A stretch of 40,610 nucleotides of DNA from Megasphaera sp. MJR8396C (GTDB lineage Bacteria > Bacillota > Negativicutes > Veillonellales > Megasphaeraceae). Each line of letters opens with the position of its first letter. Within the stretch, counting starts at the first letter, position 1. The translations under genes and the position numbers were made by a program. Below are positions 33,129 through 40,610 of the stretch, in pieces. The notes under the pieces were generated by a model. That model saw only the letters and a list, made by a program, of their open reading frames with translations. It was not told where the DNA came from and searched no databases. The stretch spans positions 1 through 40,610 of the forward strand of contig NZ_KQ958162.1 in the NCBI RefSeq assembly GCF_001546855.1. The letters run 5' to 3'.

Positions 33129-35372
33129 ATGAATATGCGGAAGAAGAAACTGCTCGCGCTGATGGTAACCAGTGCGATAATGACTTGCCCCGTCTGGGCA
33201 GAAGATACGACGGCGACGACCGGTTATGAGGCGTCGACTACCGGAACCGTTACGACTTCAGGGTCGGCAGCGGCACCAGCTGATGATGATAAGAAAACTG
33301 CTGTCAACGCAGTCGTAACTTCGCCGAATGATGAGTCCAAAGAAGAAGCGATCCAAGCTGCTAAATCCGGCCTGACGGGCTATGAAACGGAAGAAGAGCT
33401 GGCCTCGATTGCGGCCGGTAAGAGCCCCGAAGCTGTCCAGCAGGAAGCAGAAGAAGCAGCTCGTAAGGCCGAAGAAGCCCGGAATCCCGAACCCGTCGAT
33501 ACGACACCGCAGATTTCCGGTGAAAAAGTGGCTTACATGAGCGGGACCAGTGATATGCAGTTCGATACTTCTATTCCCGGATATCCCATGGCAGTCATCC
33601 AGCCCGGTCAGGACGTATCCCTGCCTTACGGTGAAGCTGTCACTGATGATGAATTGAAACCTTACGTCAACAAGGTAGCGACATCGGTTTCGGTCAGCCC
33701 CGTACCGGAACCGCAGATCGAACAGAATATCCTGCCCCGTCTGGCTATGCGCGTCGGCGATGCCATCAACATGGACTATATCCGTCATGACCTCAATGTC
33801 ATCGGCGCTACGGGTTTATTTTCAACGGTTAAACCGGCCTTTACCAACGTTCCCGAAGGCGTTACCTTGAATTATACCGTTCAAATGAATCCCGTCGTTA
33901 AGAAAATCGATATCGTCGGCAATGAATCGATCAGCACCGGCGACTTGATGAAACTCGTCGCTACGACGCCGGGCACGACGCTGAATACGGCCGTCGTCAG
34001 CCACGATGTAGCCAATATCAATACGGCCTTTGCCAATGCCGGCTATATGATGAGTCACGTTTCCGACGTCCGCTTGGACGACGAAGGAACCCTCCATATT
34101 GCCATTACCGAAGCTCGCATTGAAAATATCAACCTCCGCGGCAATACTAAGACTCGCAACAACGTCATCATGCGTGAACTCCGTATGAAGAAGGGCGATA
34201 TCTTCAATAAAAATGCTGCCAGCCGTAGTATTCAGCGTGTCTACAATACGGGCTATTTTGAAGACGTCAACGTCCGCCTCCTCCAGGGGCAGAAAAATGC
34301 GCAAAACGTCATCGTTGAAATTGATGTTACGGAACAGAAGACCGGTTCTGTCACCATCGGTGCCGGTTATTCCGATTCTGACGGCTTAGTCGGTATCCTC
34401 GGCCTCAGTGAAACCAACCTCCGCGGTACTGGCGATAAGGTCAATATCAGCTGGGAATTTGGCGGCAATACTGATTCCAATAAGAACTATATCTTCTCCT
34501 ATACGCATCCCTACCTCAACGATGCCGGTGACTCCATTGGCTTCAGCCTCTTCGACCGCGAATCGGAATACGAAGATTACAATGAAAAAGGCAACTCCGT
34601 CGCCGACTATGATCGCCGGACCACGGGCTTTAACGTTACCTACGGCCGCGTTCGCAGTGAATACGTCAGCGACTACGTCACCTTGGAAACGAAGAAAACG
34701 AAATATACCGACTATAACAGTGGTGCCGACTATCAATCCTGGGTCGATGGAACCGGTGAATATTATGGCTATTGGGGCGGCAGTGCCGATGCCTATCGCA
34801 ATTATTTAAAGAATAACTTCGGCCGGACCAACAGCATGACCTGGTCTCACGTGTTCGATAACCGCGACAACGTCTACGATCCGACGAGAGGTAAACGCTT
34901 GGCCTTTACCGGTGTCTGGGCCGGTCATGGTATGGGCGGTGACTTCGACTACTTCAAGTTTATTGCTGAAAATCGTCTGTACTATAAGGTCGGCCGGGCT
35001 CACGTCATCGCCGTCCGTCTCATGGGCGGTATTGCCACGGGCGACATGCCGTACAACGACCTCTTCACCTTGGGCGGCGCCGATACGCTTCGCGGCTATG
35101 AAGACGATGAATTCCGCGGCAACAAGATGTATGAAGCGACCGTCGAATACCGCTATCCGATCGCTAAAAAAATCCAAGGCGTCGTCTTTACCGACATGGG
35201 TAATGCCTGGGGCGGCGTAGAAAACATTCCTTGGTATAACGGCAATAATAAGATCCACTATTCCGGCGGTATCGGCTTCCGCATTACGACGCCGATCGGC
35301 CCGATCCGTTTGGACTACGGTATCGGTGATGAAGGCGGCAAGTTCCACTTCAGCTTTGGTGGTAAGTTCTAA
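33129..35372 (+). CDS. bamA: BamA: outer-membrane protein assembly factor
   Basis: Omp85-family insertase of outer-membrane beta-barrels. The 747-residue product has a signal peptide (about 1-24, ending VWA). An acidic Ala/Glu-rich linker follows (about 25-180), then about three POTRA domains (about 180-415) with recognisable starts such as VVKKIDIVGNESISTGDL and RIENINLRGNTKTRNNVI. The C-terminal barrel carries the conserved LRGYEDDEFRGN loop and ends FGGKF with the terminal aromatic. E. coli BamA has five POTRA domains, so this is a shorter form with an added linker. No BamB-E lipoprotein gene is next to it. Confidence 0.95.
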   Translation: MNMRKKKLLALMVTSAIMTCPVWAEDTTATTGYEASTTGTVTTSGSAAAPADDDKKTAVNAVVTSPNDESKEEAIQAAKSGLTGYETEEELASIAAGKSPEAVQQEAEEAARKAEEARNPEPVDTTPQISGEKVAYMSGTSDMQFDTSIPGYPMAVIQPGQDVSLPYGEAVTDDELKPYVNKVATSVSVSPVPEPQIEQNILPRLAMRVGDAINMDYIRHDLNVIGATGLFSTVKPAFTNVPEGVTLNYTVQMNPVVKKIDIVGNESISTGDLMKLVATTPGTTLNTAVVSHDVANINTAFANAGYMMSHVSDVRLDDEGTLHIAITEARIENINLRGNTKTRNNVIMRELRMKKGDIFNKNAASRSIQRVYNTGYFEDVNVRLLQGQKNAQNVIVEIDVTEQKTGSVTIGAGYSDSDGLVGILGLSETNLRGTGDKVNISWEFGGNTDSNKNYIFSYTHPYLNDAGDSIGFSLFDRESEYEDYNEKGNSVADYDRRTTGFNVTYGRVRSEYVSDYVTLETKKTKYTDYNSGADYQSWVDGTGEYYGYWGGSADAYRNYLKNNFGRTNSMTWSHVFDNRDNVYDPTRGKRLAFTGVWAGHGMGGDFDYFKFIAENRLYYKVGRAHVIAVRLMGGIATGDMPYNDLFTLGGADTLRGYEDDEFRGNKMYEATVEYRYPIAKKIQGVVFTDMGNAWGGVENIPWYNGNNKIHYSGGIGFRITTPIGPIRLDYGIGDEGGKFHFSFGGKF

Positions 35373-35390
35373 GGTCATGAAAGGTCGTGG

Positions 35391-36671
35391 ATGATGAGAA
35401 TCCGCACTGTTTTATTGACTGTCTTTGCCGTCTGTGCTAGTCTTAGTAGTGTTACCGCTGCCTCCGTAGAACAGGTGGCGGTACACGTGTCTTCTGTCGA
35501 AGAAGCGGTTCCGCCGTTGGTACAAAAACGGATTGCTGCCAGCATTCAAACCGTCGGTAATCACGTCTTCCTCAACCAGGACAGCGATGATATTGCCGGC
35601 CGTTCCGCTGAGTATGAGCGAATCATCAATGATATCATCAACCGCGTCCTCATTGGCTACACCGTAGAGTCTATCGCCATCAAACCGGGAAGCCGGACCG
35701 ACCTCGACGTCCGTATCCGGCCCTGGGGCGATACGATTCGCAAGGTGAATATGACGATTGATTACGGGGCCCTGCCGGAGATGGGGCAGAAGCTGGTCGA
35801 TAAAGACCTGGCGAATGCTGGGGATATGGTGGAAAACCTGCTCATCGGCCTGCCTGTCGATGCCCTCGACTGGGCGAATGGTGCCGTAAAATCGGTCATG
35901 GAGACGGAATTGGAGACGAGAGTCCCCGAGTTTTATCCGCATATCGTGATCCGCGGCGGTACGGAAACGGATGTGACGGTCTATATGATGCCCAAACTTC
36001 CTGTTGTTCGCAATGTCCGCGTGGCCATCAAAGGGGAAGACGTGCCGAAGGTCATCTTCCTTAGTGCCCGGAACAATCTGGAGCATACCTACGCTGGCCT
36101 TGAAGGACTGCCGGTGGCTTTCGTTCGCCGCCATGAACAGGATGTCATGGCAGCCCTTTCCGGCGACGTGCAGCGGCAGTGGGTCATCAAGCATTATGGA
36201 CTTCACGTGACGCCGTCCCTTGCCGTCGATGAAGACACGACGATCAATGTCATGCCGGAGACAGATTTTTACGACATCCGCGGCGGCGCCTATCTCGATG
36301 TCGGCCGCAGGAACAGCGAGGACGATGACACGGTTCTCATGGCCCACCTGGGCCGGAAAATCGGGACCCATCACGAGGTGTATGGCGAGGTCAAATTCAT
36401 GCCATCACACCTTGAGTGGAATGTCATTCCCGGATACTTCTACCGCTTTACAGGCGGCACCGAGACGGGCTATCAGTTTGAAAGCCTCGACGACAGCCAT
36501 CACCTGTGGCTTCGACAGCCTTTGGGCAGCCGTTGGGCTCTGCGGTATGACCGCGATTTGACGCATACCGAAAACGAAGTAGGGCTTCAGTATCGCGTCG
36601 ACGATTATGTTGGCTTAGAGTATGTCGTATCCGACCATGATCATTGGCTTCGGATCATCGGTTATTTGTAA
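35391..36671 (+). CDS. Secreted envelope protein of unknown family, possibly barrel-forming
   Basis: I do not recognise this family. The 426-residue product has a signal peptide (about 1-24, ending VTAA). The first two thirds alternate alpha and beta, with two segments that could be POTRA-like (VESIAIKPGSRTDLDVRIRP, about 91-110, and VRNVRVAIKGEDVPKVIF). The last 130 residues are short amphipathic strands with many aromatics (GEVKFMP, LEWNVIPGYFYRF, TGYQFESL, LWLRQPL, WALRYDRDL), like a small or partial outer-membrane barrel. It lies between bamA and the first skp-like gene, so it may act in outer-membrane protein assembly. It starts 18 bases after bamA. Confidence 0.78.
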   Translation: MMRIRTVLLTVFAVCASLSSVTAASVEQVAVHVSSVEEAVPPLVQKRIAASIQTVGNHVFLNQDSDDIAGRSAEYERIINDIINRVLIGYTVESIAIKPGSRTDLDVRIRPWGDTIRKVNMTIDYGALPEMGQKLVDKDLANAGDMVENLLIGLPVDALDWANGAVKSVMETELETRVPEFYPHIVIRGGTETDVTVYMMPKLPVVRNVRVAIKGEDVPKVIFLSARNNLEHTYAGLEGLPVAFVRRHEQDVMAALSGDVQRQWVIKHYGLHVTPSLAVDEDTTINVMPETDFYDIRGGAYLDVGRRNSEDDDTVLMAHLGRKIGTHHEVYGEVKFMPSHLEWNVIPGYFYRFTGGTETGYQFESLDDSHHLWLRQPLGSRWALRYDRDLTHTENEVGLQYRVDDYVGLEYVVSDHDHWLRIIGYL

Positions 36672-36691
36672 GATAAAGGAGATTTTCTATT

Positions 36692-37222
36692 ATGATGTCT
36701 GAAATGGGTAAGAAACGCAATATTAAAATTTTCTCGGCAGTCATTGCCGCTATCTTTGTATTCAGTATCGCAGGCCTGGCTATCATGCAGACCGGCAATC
36801 CGGTAAATGCAGCACCTTCGAGCAATATCGGCGTCGTCGATACCAGCAAGATCATTACGCCGGATAACCAGGATGCCGTTGAAGTACAGAAACAGATCCA
36901 GCAGGCCGGTGAAGATATGCAGAAACAGTTTGAACAGCAGTCGGCCAACATGGATGACCAGCAGAAACAGGAACTCTTCCAGAAGATGCAGGGCGAACTG
37001 GCTACCAAACGTCAGGAACTCTTTAAAGGCCTGAAAGACAAAGTCGATACGGCTGTCGGCAATGTAGCCCAGACCAAGGGACTCAGCCTGGTCGTTGAAA
37101 AGAGCGTCGTCCTCTATGGCGGTACGGATATTACCGATCAGGTCACCAAAGAATTGAACCAGAATTCGAGTGCTTCCTCCAGCAGTGCCAGTGGTTCCGG
37201 CAGCACCAGCAACAACCAGTAA
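36692..37222 (+). CDS. OmpH/Skp-like periplasmic chaperone (copy 1)
   Basis: Holds unfolded outer-membrane proteins on the way to BamA. The 176-residue product has an N-terminal membrane segment or signal (about 12-33, possible cleavage after VNA), an IGVVDTSKI start to the Skp fold, a coiled-coil with many Gln and Lys (about 60-120), and the end strand GLSLVVEKSVVLYGGTDITDQV. The tail is Ser-rich (about 155-176), unusual for Skp. It is the first of three paralogues in a row. Confidence 0.9.
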   Translation: MMSEMGKKRNIKIFSAVIAAIFVFSIAGLAIMQTGNPVNAAPSSNIGVVDTSKIITPDNQDAVEVQKQIQQAGEDMQKQFEQQSANMDDQQKQELFQKMQGELATKRQELFKGLKDKVDTAVGNVAQTKGLSLVVEKSVVLYGGTDITDQVTKELNQNSSASSSSASGSGSTSNNQ

Positions 37223-37231
37223 GGAGTTCTT

Positions 37232-38167
37232 ATGAAACGGATATATGCGGCAGCCGGTGCCGTGGTTATCTTCGTCTGCCTCTTGGCCGGTTGGTGGTTT
37301 TTCAGCCACCGGAATCCATCCGCGCCAGCGGCAGCAGCGACGCCGGTCTATGCCTATGCAGACTTGGAACACGTCGTCATGAGCCACCCGCGCTACAGCG
37401 AGTATCACCGGTTAGAACTGGAATACAATGCCATGGTTGCCCAATATCAGTTTGAACAGTGGAACTATTCCCGAAAGGCTCAGGCCGAAGGCCTATCGAT
37501 GCAGCAGTTTGCCGCTGTCGATGCCGTCGGGACGGCGGCTCTCAACCAGGAATTACAGGCCAAAGTTGCCATCAAGCAAGACGAGCTTAACAACCGTTTA
37601 AAACAGCAGTATGATGCCCTCGTCGAAGAAAAGAAAAAGACGACGCCGGTCATATCGGATGCCGATGCCTTAAAAATCGTCAATCTCCAGCTGAAGTTGA
37701 AGACCCTGGATCTTTCAAAAGAAGAGCGGGCCGCGACGGAAGAACAGCTGCAGGCCCTTTTGAGAGGCAGTAATGCCGACGTCCGGGTGACGGGCAGTAC
37801 GGCTGATGAAATCGCCGCGGCTATGGCGCCTTATAAGGCCCAGGCCAAGAAAGAACTCGAAGACTATGCCCAGCAGGTCAAGACCGATCTCGAAGGGCGC
37901 AAACTTCAGAGTCAGGCGGCTTTCCAACAGCAAATCGGGACTTTGAAAGACCGCCCCGAACCGGCTGTATGGAATAAAGAGTGGAAAGATAAGCTCGATG
38001 CAAAAGAAAAAGAAATGAACGATGTGAAAGAAGCCATTATGGCAGATATCCGCGACAAGGCTGCTGCCGTTGCCCAAGAACAGGGCATCGACATGATTTT
38101 TTCCGACTATGAAGGTGTCGGTACGGCAGCCGATGTGACCGATGATATCATCGCCAAATTGGCATAA
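37232..38167 (+). CDS. OmpH/Skp-like protein, long form (copy 2)
   Basis: A 311-residue protein with an N-terminal membrane helix (about 5-25, no clear cleavage site, so it may stay anchored). The Skp-like opening PVYAYADLEHVVMSHP is followed by a coiled-coil that appears to be duplicated or lengthened (about 55-260), and then an ending like copy 1 and copy 3 (AQEQGIDMIFSDYEG...DVTDDIIAKLA). At nearly twice the length of Skp it would make a longer prong-like chaperone. It starts 9 bases after copy 1. Confidence 0.85.
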   Translation: MKRIYAAAGAVVIFVCLLAGWWFFSHRNPSAPAAAATPVYAYADLEHVVMSHPRYSEYHRLELEYNAMVAQYQFEQWNYSRKAQAEGLSMQQFAAVDAVGTAALNQELQAKVAIKQDELNNRLKQQYDALVEEKKKTTPVISDADALKIVNLQLKLKTLDLSKEERAATEEQLQALLRGSNADVRVTGSTADEIAAAMAPYKAQAKKELEDYAQQVKTDLEGRKLQSQAAFQQQIGTLKDRPEPAVWNKEWKDKLDAKEKEMNDVKEAIMADIRDKAAAVAQEQGIDMIFSDYEGVGTAADVTDDIIAKLA

Positions 38168-38183
38168 CAGGAGGCTTTTAGGA

Positions 38184-38603
38184 ATGAAAAAAGTTTGGAA
38201 GCGCTTTGGAATCGTCGCAGTCATGGTAGCTCTTACAGGAGCTCTTGCCGGATGCGGCGGTAAAGATAATGTAGGTGTTGTCGACATGTCGCGCATACAG
38301 AAAGAAGCGCCCCTTGTTCAGCAATATAAGCAGAAGACAGAAGATAAACAGAAGGCCATCGATAAAGAACTGCAGGATGCCAAACAGACCATGTCTGCGG
38401 AAGATTTCCAGAAGAAGCAGCAGCAGGCTCAGCAGGAACTCAATATTTTCGGCGCCAGCATGCAGCGTCAGTTCATGTCGGATCTCGAAAGCCGACTGGG
38501 CGATATCGCCAAGGATAAAAACGTCGGCATCATCGTGATGAAAGAAGCCGTTCCTTCCGGCGGCATCGATGTTACCGATGATCTTATTGCCAAAATGCAG
38601 TAA
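38184..38603 (+). CDS. OmpH/Skp-like lipoprotein (copy 3)
   Basis: A 139-residue Skp-like protein starting at the ATG after AGGAGG. The signal peptide ends in a lipobox, LAGC, with the lipidated Cys at about residue 24. The family features follow: VGVVDMSRI, a Gln/Lys-rich coiled-coil, then KNVGIIVMKEAVPSGGIDVTDDLIAKM, nearly the same ending as copy 2. A lipid anchor would fix it to a membrane, unlike classical soluble Skp. An upstream in-frame start at 38142 lies inside copy 2 and is rejected. Confidence 0.88.
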   Translation: MKKVWKRFGIVAVMVALTGALAGCGGKDNVGVVDMSRIQKEAPLVQQYKQKTEDKQKAIDKELQDAKQTMSAEDFQKKQQQAQQELNIFGASMQRQFMSDLESRLGDIAKDKNVGIIVMKEAVPSGGIDVTDDLIAKMQ

Positions 38604-38620
38604 AAAAGGGGTTGTATATA

Positions 38621-39652
38621 GTGAATAAAACAGTACAGGAATTAGCAGCATTGCTGGGCGGGACGGTCATCGGCAACGGTGAGGCCGTCATTGGTGACGT
38701 AAAAAGCTTGGAAGAAGCAGGTAAGGACGATATTACCTTTGCCGTCGATCCGTATACGGAATATTTGCCGAAAGTCCACGCCGGTGCCGTCATCGTCGAC
38801 AAAGAAGTACCGGCCGGTGATAATACCTTGGTCATCGTAGAAAATCCCCGTCTGGCTTTTTCGCAGCTCCTGGTCTTGTTCCACCCCCGTCAGTCGATTA
38901 CGCCCGGTATCCATCCGACGGCCATCGTCGATGAAACGGCTGTGATTGGCGACGATGTTTCCATCATGCCTTATGCCGTCATCGGTAAAAACGTTGAAAT
39001 CGGCAAAGGATCGGTGATTTATCCCTACGTCTTTTTAGGCGACCATGTCAAAATCGGCGAAGGATCCGTTCTTTATCCCGGCGCCGTCATCCATGAACAC
39101 TGCGTCCTCGGGAAAAATGCCGTCATCCGGGCCCATGCCGTCATCGGCGGTGAAGGCTTCGGCTTTGCCACGGAAAAAGGGAAGCATACCCGCATCCCCC
39201 AGATCGGCAATGTCATCCTCGGAGACGATGTCGAAATCGGGGCCTGCACCTGCCTGGACAATGCCACTCTCGGTGCGACCCAGGTCGGCAGGGGCACTAA
39301 AATCGACAACTTGGTCCACCTCGGCCATAACGTCGAAATCGGGGAAGACTGCTTTATCATTGCCCAGTCCGGCATTGCCGGTAGCACCAAGGCCGGCAAT
39401 CACGTCATCTTTGCCGGACAGACAGGCTGCACGGGCCACGTCACCATTGGCGACAACGCTGTCTTTGCCGGTAAGTCCGGTATTATCGGCAATATCAAAG
39501 GCAATCAGACCTATGCTGGCTTCCCGGCACGGCCTCATATGGAATGGAGCCGTACCCAGGTTTTCTTGAAGCACTTGCCGGAAATGGCCAAGACCATCAA
39601 GGACCTGCAGAAAAAGATTGCCAAATTAGAACAGAAATTAGAACAACAGTAA
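38621..39652 (+). CDS. lpxD: UDP-3-O-(3-hydroxyacyl)glucosamine N-acyltransferase
   Basis: Third step of lipid A synthesis, adding the N-linked acyl chain. The 343-residue product has an N-terminal uridine-binding domain (about 1-95), a left-handed beta-helix of hexapeptide repeats (about 100-310) with the catalytic histidine at His236 in VHLGHNVEIG, and a C-terminal helix. The GTG at 38621 is preferred to the TTG at 38612 because the AAGGGG is 9 to 10 bases before GTG but touches the TTG. Presence of lpxD implies that the cell makes lipopolysaccharide. Confidence 0.94.
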   Translation: MNKTVQELAALLGGTVIGNGEAVIGDVKSLEEAGKDDITFAVDPYTEYLPKVHAGAVIVDKEVPAGDNTLVIVENPRLAFSQLLVLFHPRQSITPGIHPTAIVDETAVIGDDVSIMPYAVIGKNVEIGKGSVIYPYVFLGDHVKIGEGSVLYPGAVIHEHCVLGKNAVIRAHAVIGGEGFGFATEKGKHTRIPQIGNVILGDDVEIGACTCLDNATLGATQVGRGTKIDNLVHLGHNVEIGEDCFIIAQSGIAGSTKAGNHVIFAGQTGCTGHVTIGDNAVFAGKSGIIGNIKGNQTYAGFPARPHMEWSRTQVFLKHLPEMAKTIKDLQKKIAKLEQKLEQQ

Positions 39653-39665
39653 GAGGGACAGGCTT

Positions 39666-40580
39666 ATGTACACCTTTATGAAATGTCTGAGCTGGATCAT
39701 CTGTCATCTTCCTGGCGGCTGCTGCCGCAGCCTGGGCATTTTTTTGGGTTCTTTTTTCTGGACCTTCGTCCCCAAGAAACGGAAAGTGTTGGCTCAGCAG
39801 CAAATCTTGGACTGCGGCATTACGGATGACCCGAAACGGGCCATGGCCATTGCCAAAGCCAGTACCCAGCGCTTCGGGCCGATGATGATAGAAGTGTTGC
39901 GCTATCCGGTTTATACGAAAGAAAAGCTGGATGAGAAGGTAGCCTTTAAAGGCCGCGAACACCTGGAAGCACTTAAGAAAAGCGGGGAGGGGGCGATTTT
40001 CATGGCCTCCCATGCCGGCAACTGGGAACTCTTGGGAGCGGCACTGGCCATGAACGGCTATCCCCTCATTTCCGTCGCTCAGGAACAAGGCAGTCATAGC
40101 GCCGATAAGTTTATCAACGAATATCGGGCTATGATGAAGCAGCACGTCACCTATAAGACGGGCATCCGCGACATGGTACGATTCCTCCGGGATGGCCATT
40201 ATATCGGCCTCCTCATGGATCAGGATCCAGGATATACAGGCATCATGGTCAAACTCTTTGGCCGCGATACGCTGACCCCTGACGGACCGGCTAAGATGGC
40301 GGGCATCGCCAACTATCCCATCGTCACCGTCTTCATCCGGGAAGACCGGCCCTATCACCATGTCATTGAAGTATACCCGCCATTTCGCCCTTATACGGCC
40401 GATCATAAGCTCTCGAAAGACGAAAAAGAGCGGATCATGTACGAAACGACGCAGGAACTCAACGATCGTTTGGAAGCCCATATCCGTCAGTACCCGGAAG
40501 ATTGGTTCTGGCTGCACAACCGCTGGAAATGGACAAAACGCTATAAAGAAAAGCAAGCTGAAAAAAGAGCTGCCCAATAG
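39666..40580 (+). CDS. lpxL: Lipid A late acyltransferase (LpxL/HtrB family)
   Basis: Inner-membrane enzyme that adds a secondary acyl chain to a lipid A precursor. The 304-residue product has an N-terminal membrane segment (about 8-33), the catalytic motif His116-x4-Glu121 in SHAGNWELLG, and the family ending PEDWFWLHNRWKW. It belongs to the LpxL/LpxM/LpxP group, and the exact member cannot be told. It starts 13 bases after lpxD. The stop TAG lies directly before a sequence resembling an insertion sequence end, but the reading frame itself looks complete. Confidence 0.92.
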   Translation: MYTFMKCLSWIICHLPGGCCRSLGIFLGSFFWTFVPKKRKVLAQQQILDCGITDDPKRAMAIAKASTQRFGPMMIEVLRYPVYTKEKLDEKVAFKGREHLEALKKSGEGAIFMASHAGNWELLGAALAMNGYPLISVAQEQGSHSADKFINEYRAMMKQHVTYKTGIRDMVRFLRDGHYIGLLMDQDPGYTGIMVKLFGRDTLTPDGPAKMAGIANYPIVTVFIREDRPYHHVIEVYPPFRPYTADHKLSKDEKERIMYETTQELNDRLEAHIRQYPEDWFWLHNRWKWTKRYKEKQAEKRAAQ

Positions 40581-40610
40581 TGAACCGCCCCCCTAAAGTT
40601 GGACCAAAAA
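40581..40610. mobile_element. Probable left end of an IS3-family insertion sequence
   Basis: The last 30 bases start TGAACCGCCCCCCTAAAGTT and continue GGACC. This resembles terminal inverted repeats of IS3/IS150-type elements, which begin TG and have a C-run followed by AAGTTGGAC. It begins one base after the lpxL stop codon. The transposase and the far end are outside the window, so this rests on terminal similarity alone. Confidence 0.55.

Overview
This window looks like a piece of chromosome from a diderm (outer-membrane-bearing) Firmicute of the class Negativicutes, most likely a Veillonellaceae member close to Megasphaera; the genus is an inference. The evidence is a mix of Firmicute hallmarks (lspA-rluD-pyrR order, a serine T-box leader, strong Shine-Dalgarno sequences, frequent TTG/GTG starts, a GlpX-type fructose bisphosphatase) with a complete outer-membrane assembly cluster (MlaEFD, TolC, TamB, BamA, three Skp/OmpH-like proteins, LpxD, LpxL).

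Layout. 1-900: the tail of an rRNA operon (5S gene and terminator) embedded in several copies of a roughly 75-bp structured repeat. 922-3052 (minus strand): an OmpR-type response regulator and its sensor kinase. 3053-3604: a gene-free stretch holding a possible small RNA with its own promoter and terminator. 3605-5800: a 54-residue 2[4Fe-4S] ferredoxin, then lspA-rluD-pyrR. 5912-8896: dhaK-dhaL-dhaM, a PTS-dependent dihydroxyacetone kinase, followed by a membrane-anchored alpha/beta hydrolase. 9039-11324: B12-dependent (class II) ribonucleotide reductase. 11331-11490: a symmetrical 160-bp inverted-repeat element. 11552-16558: a serine operon (serC, serA, a histidine phosphatase, serS) behind a perfect sigma-70 promoter and a T-box leader with a UCC serine specifier. 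16677-17642: glpX.

17830 to the end is an almost continuous plus-strand envelope block. murA and an MreB-family gene come first (peptidoglycan and shape), then a secreted lipoyl-like protein and an S55/SpoIVB-like protein. They are followed by mlaE-mlaF-mlaD (MlaD carries a C-terminal beta-strand-rich extension) with tolC, then tamB, a FliA/WhiG-like sigma factor, a single-pass membrane protein, bamA, an unrecognised envelope protein, three skp/ompH paralogues, lpxD and lpxL. The last 30 bases look like the terminal inverted repeat of an IS3-family element inserted directly after the lpxL stop codon.

The most interesting point is the sigma factor. It resembles flagellar-type sigma factors but sits among outer-membrane assembly genes with no flagellar genes in view, and the intergenic space right after it contains a close match to a sigma-28/sigma-D promoter (TAAA, 14 bases, ACCGATAT) pointing at the membrane protein-bamA operon. 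This suggests a dedicated sigma circuit for outer-membrane biogenesis. Other points worth a look are the candidate C-rich small RNA, the symmetrical 160-bp element, the histidine phosphatase that may supply the missing phosphoserine phosphatase step, and the unassigned 426-residue protein between bamA and skp.
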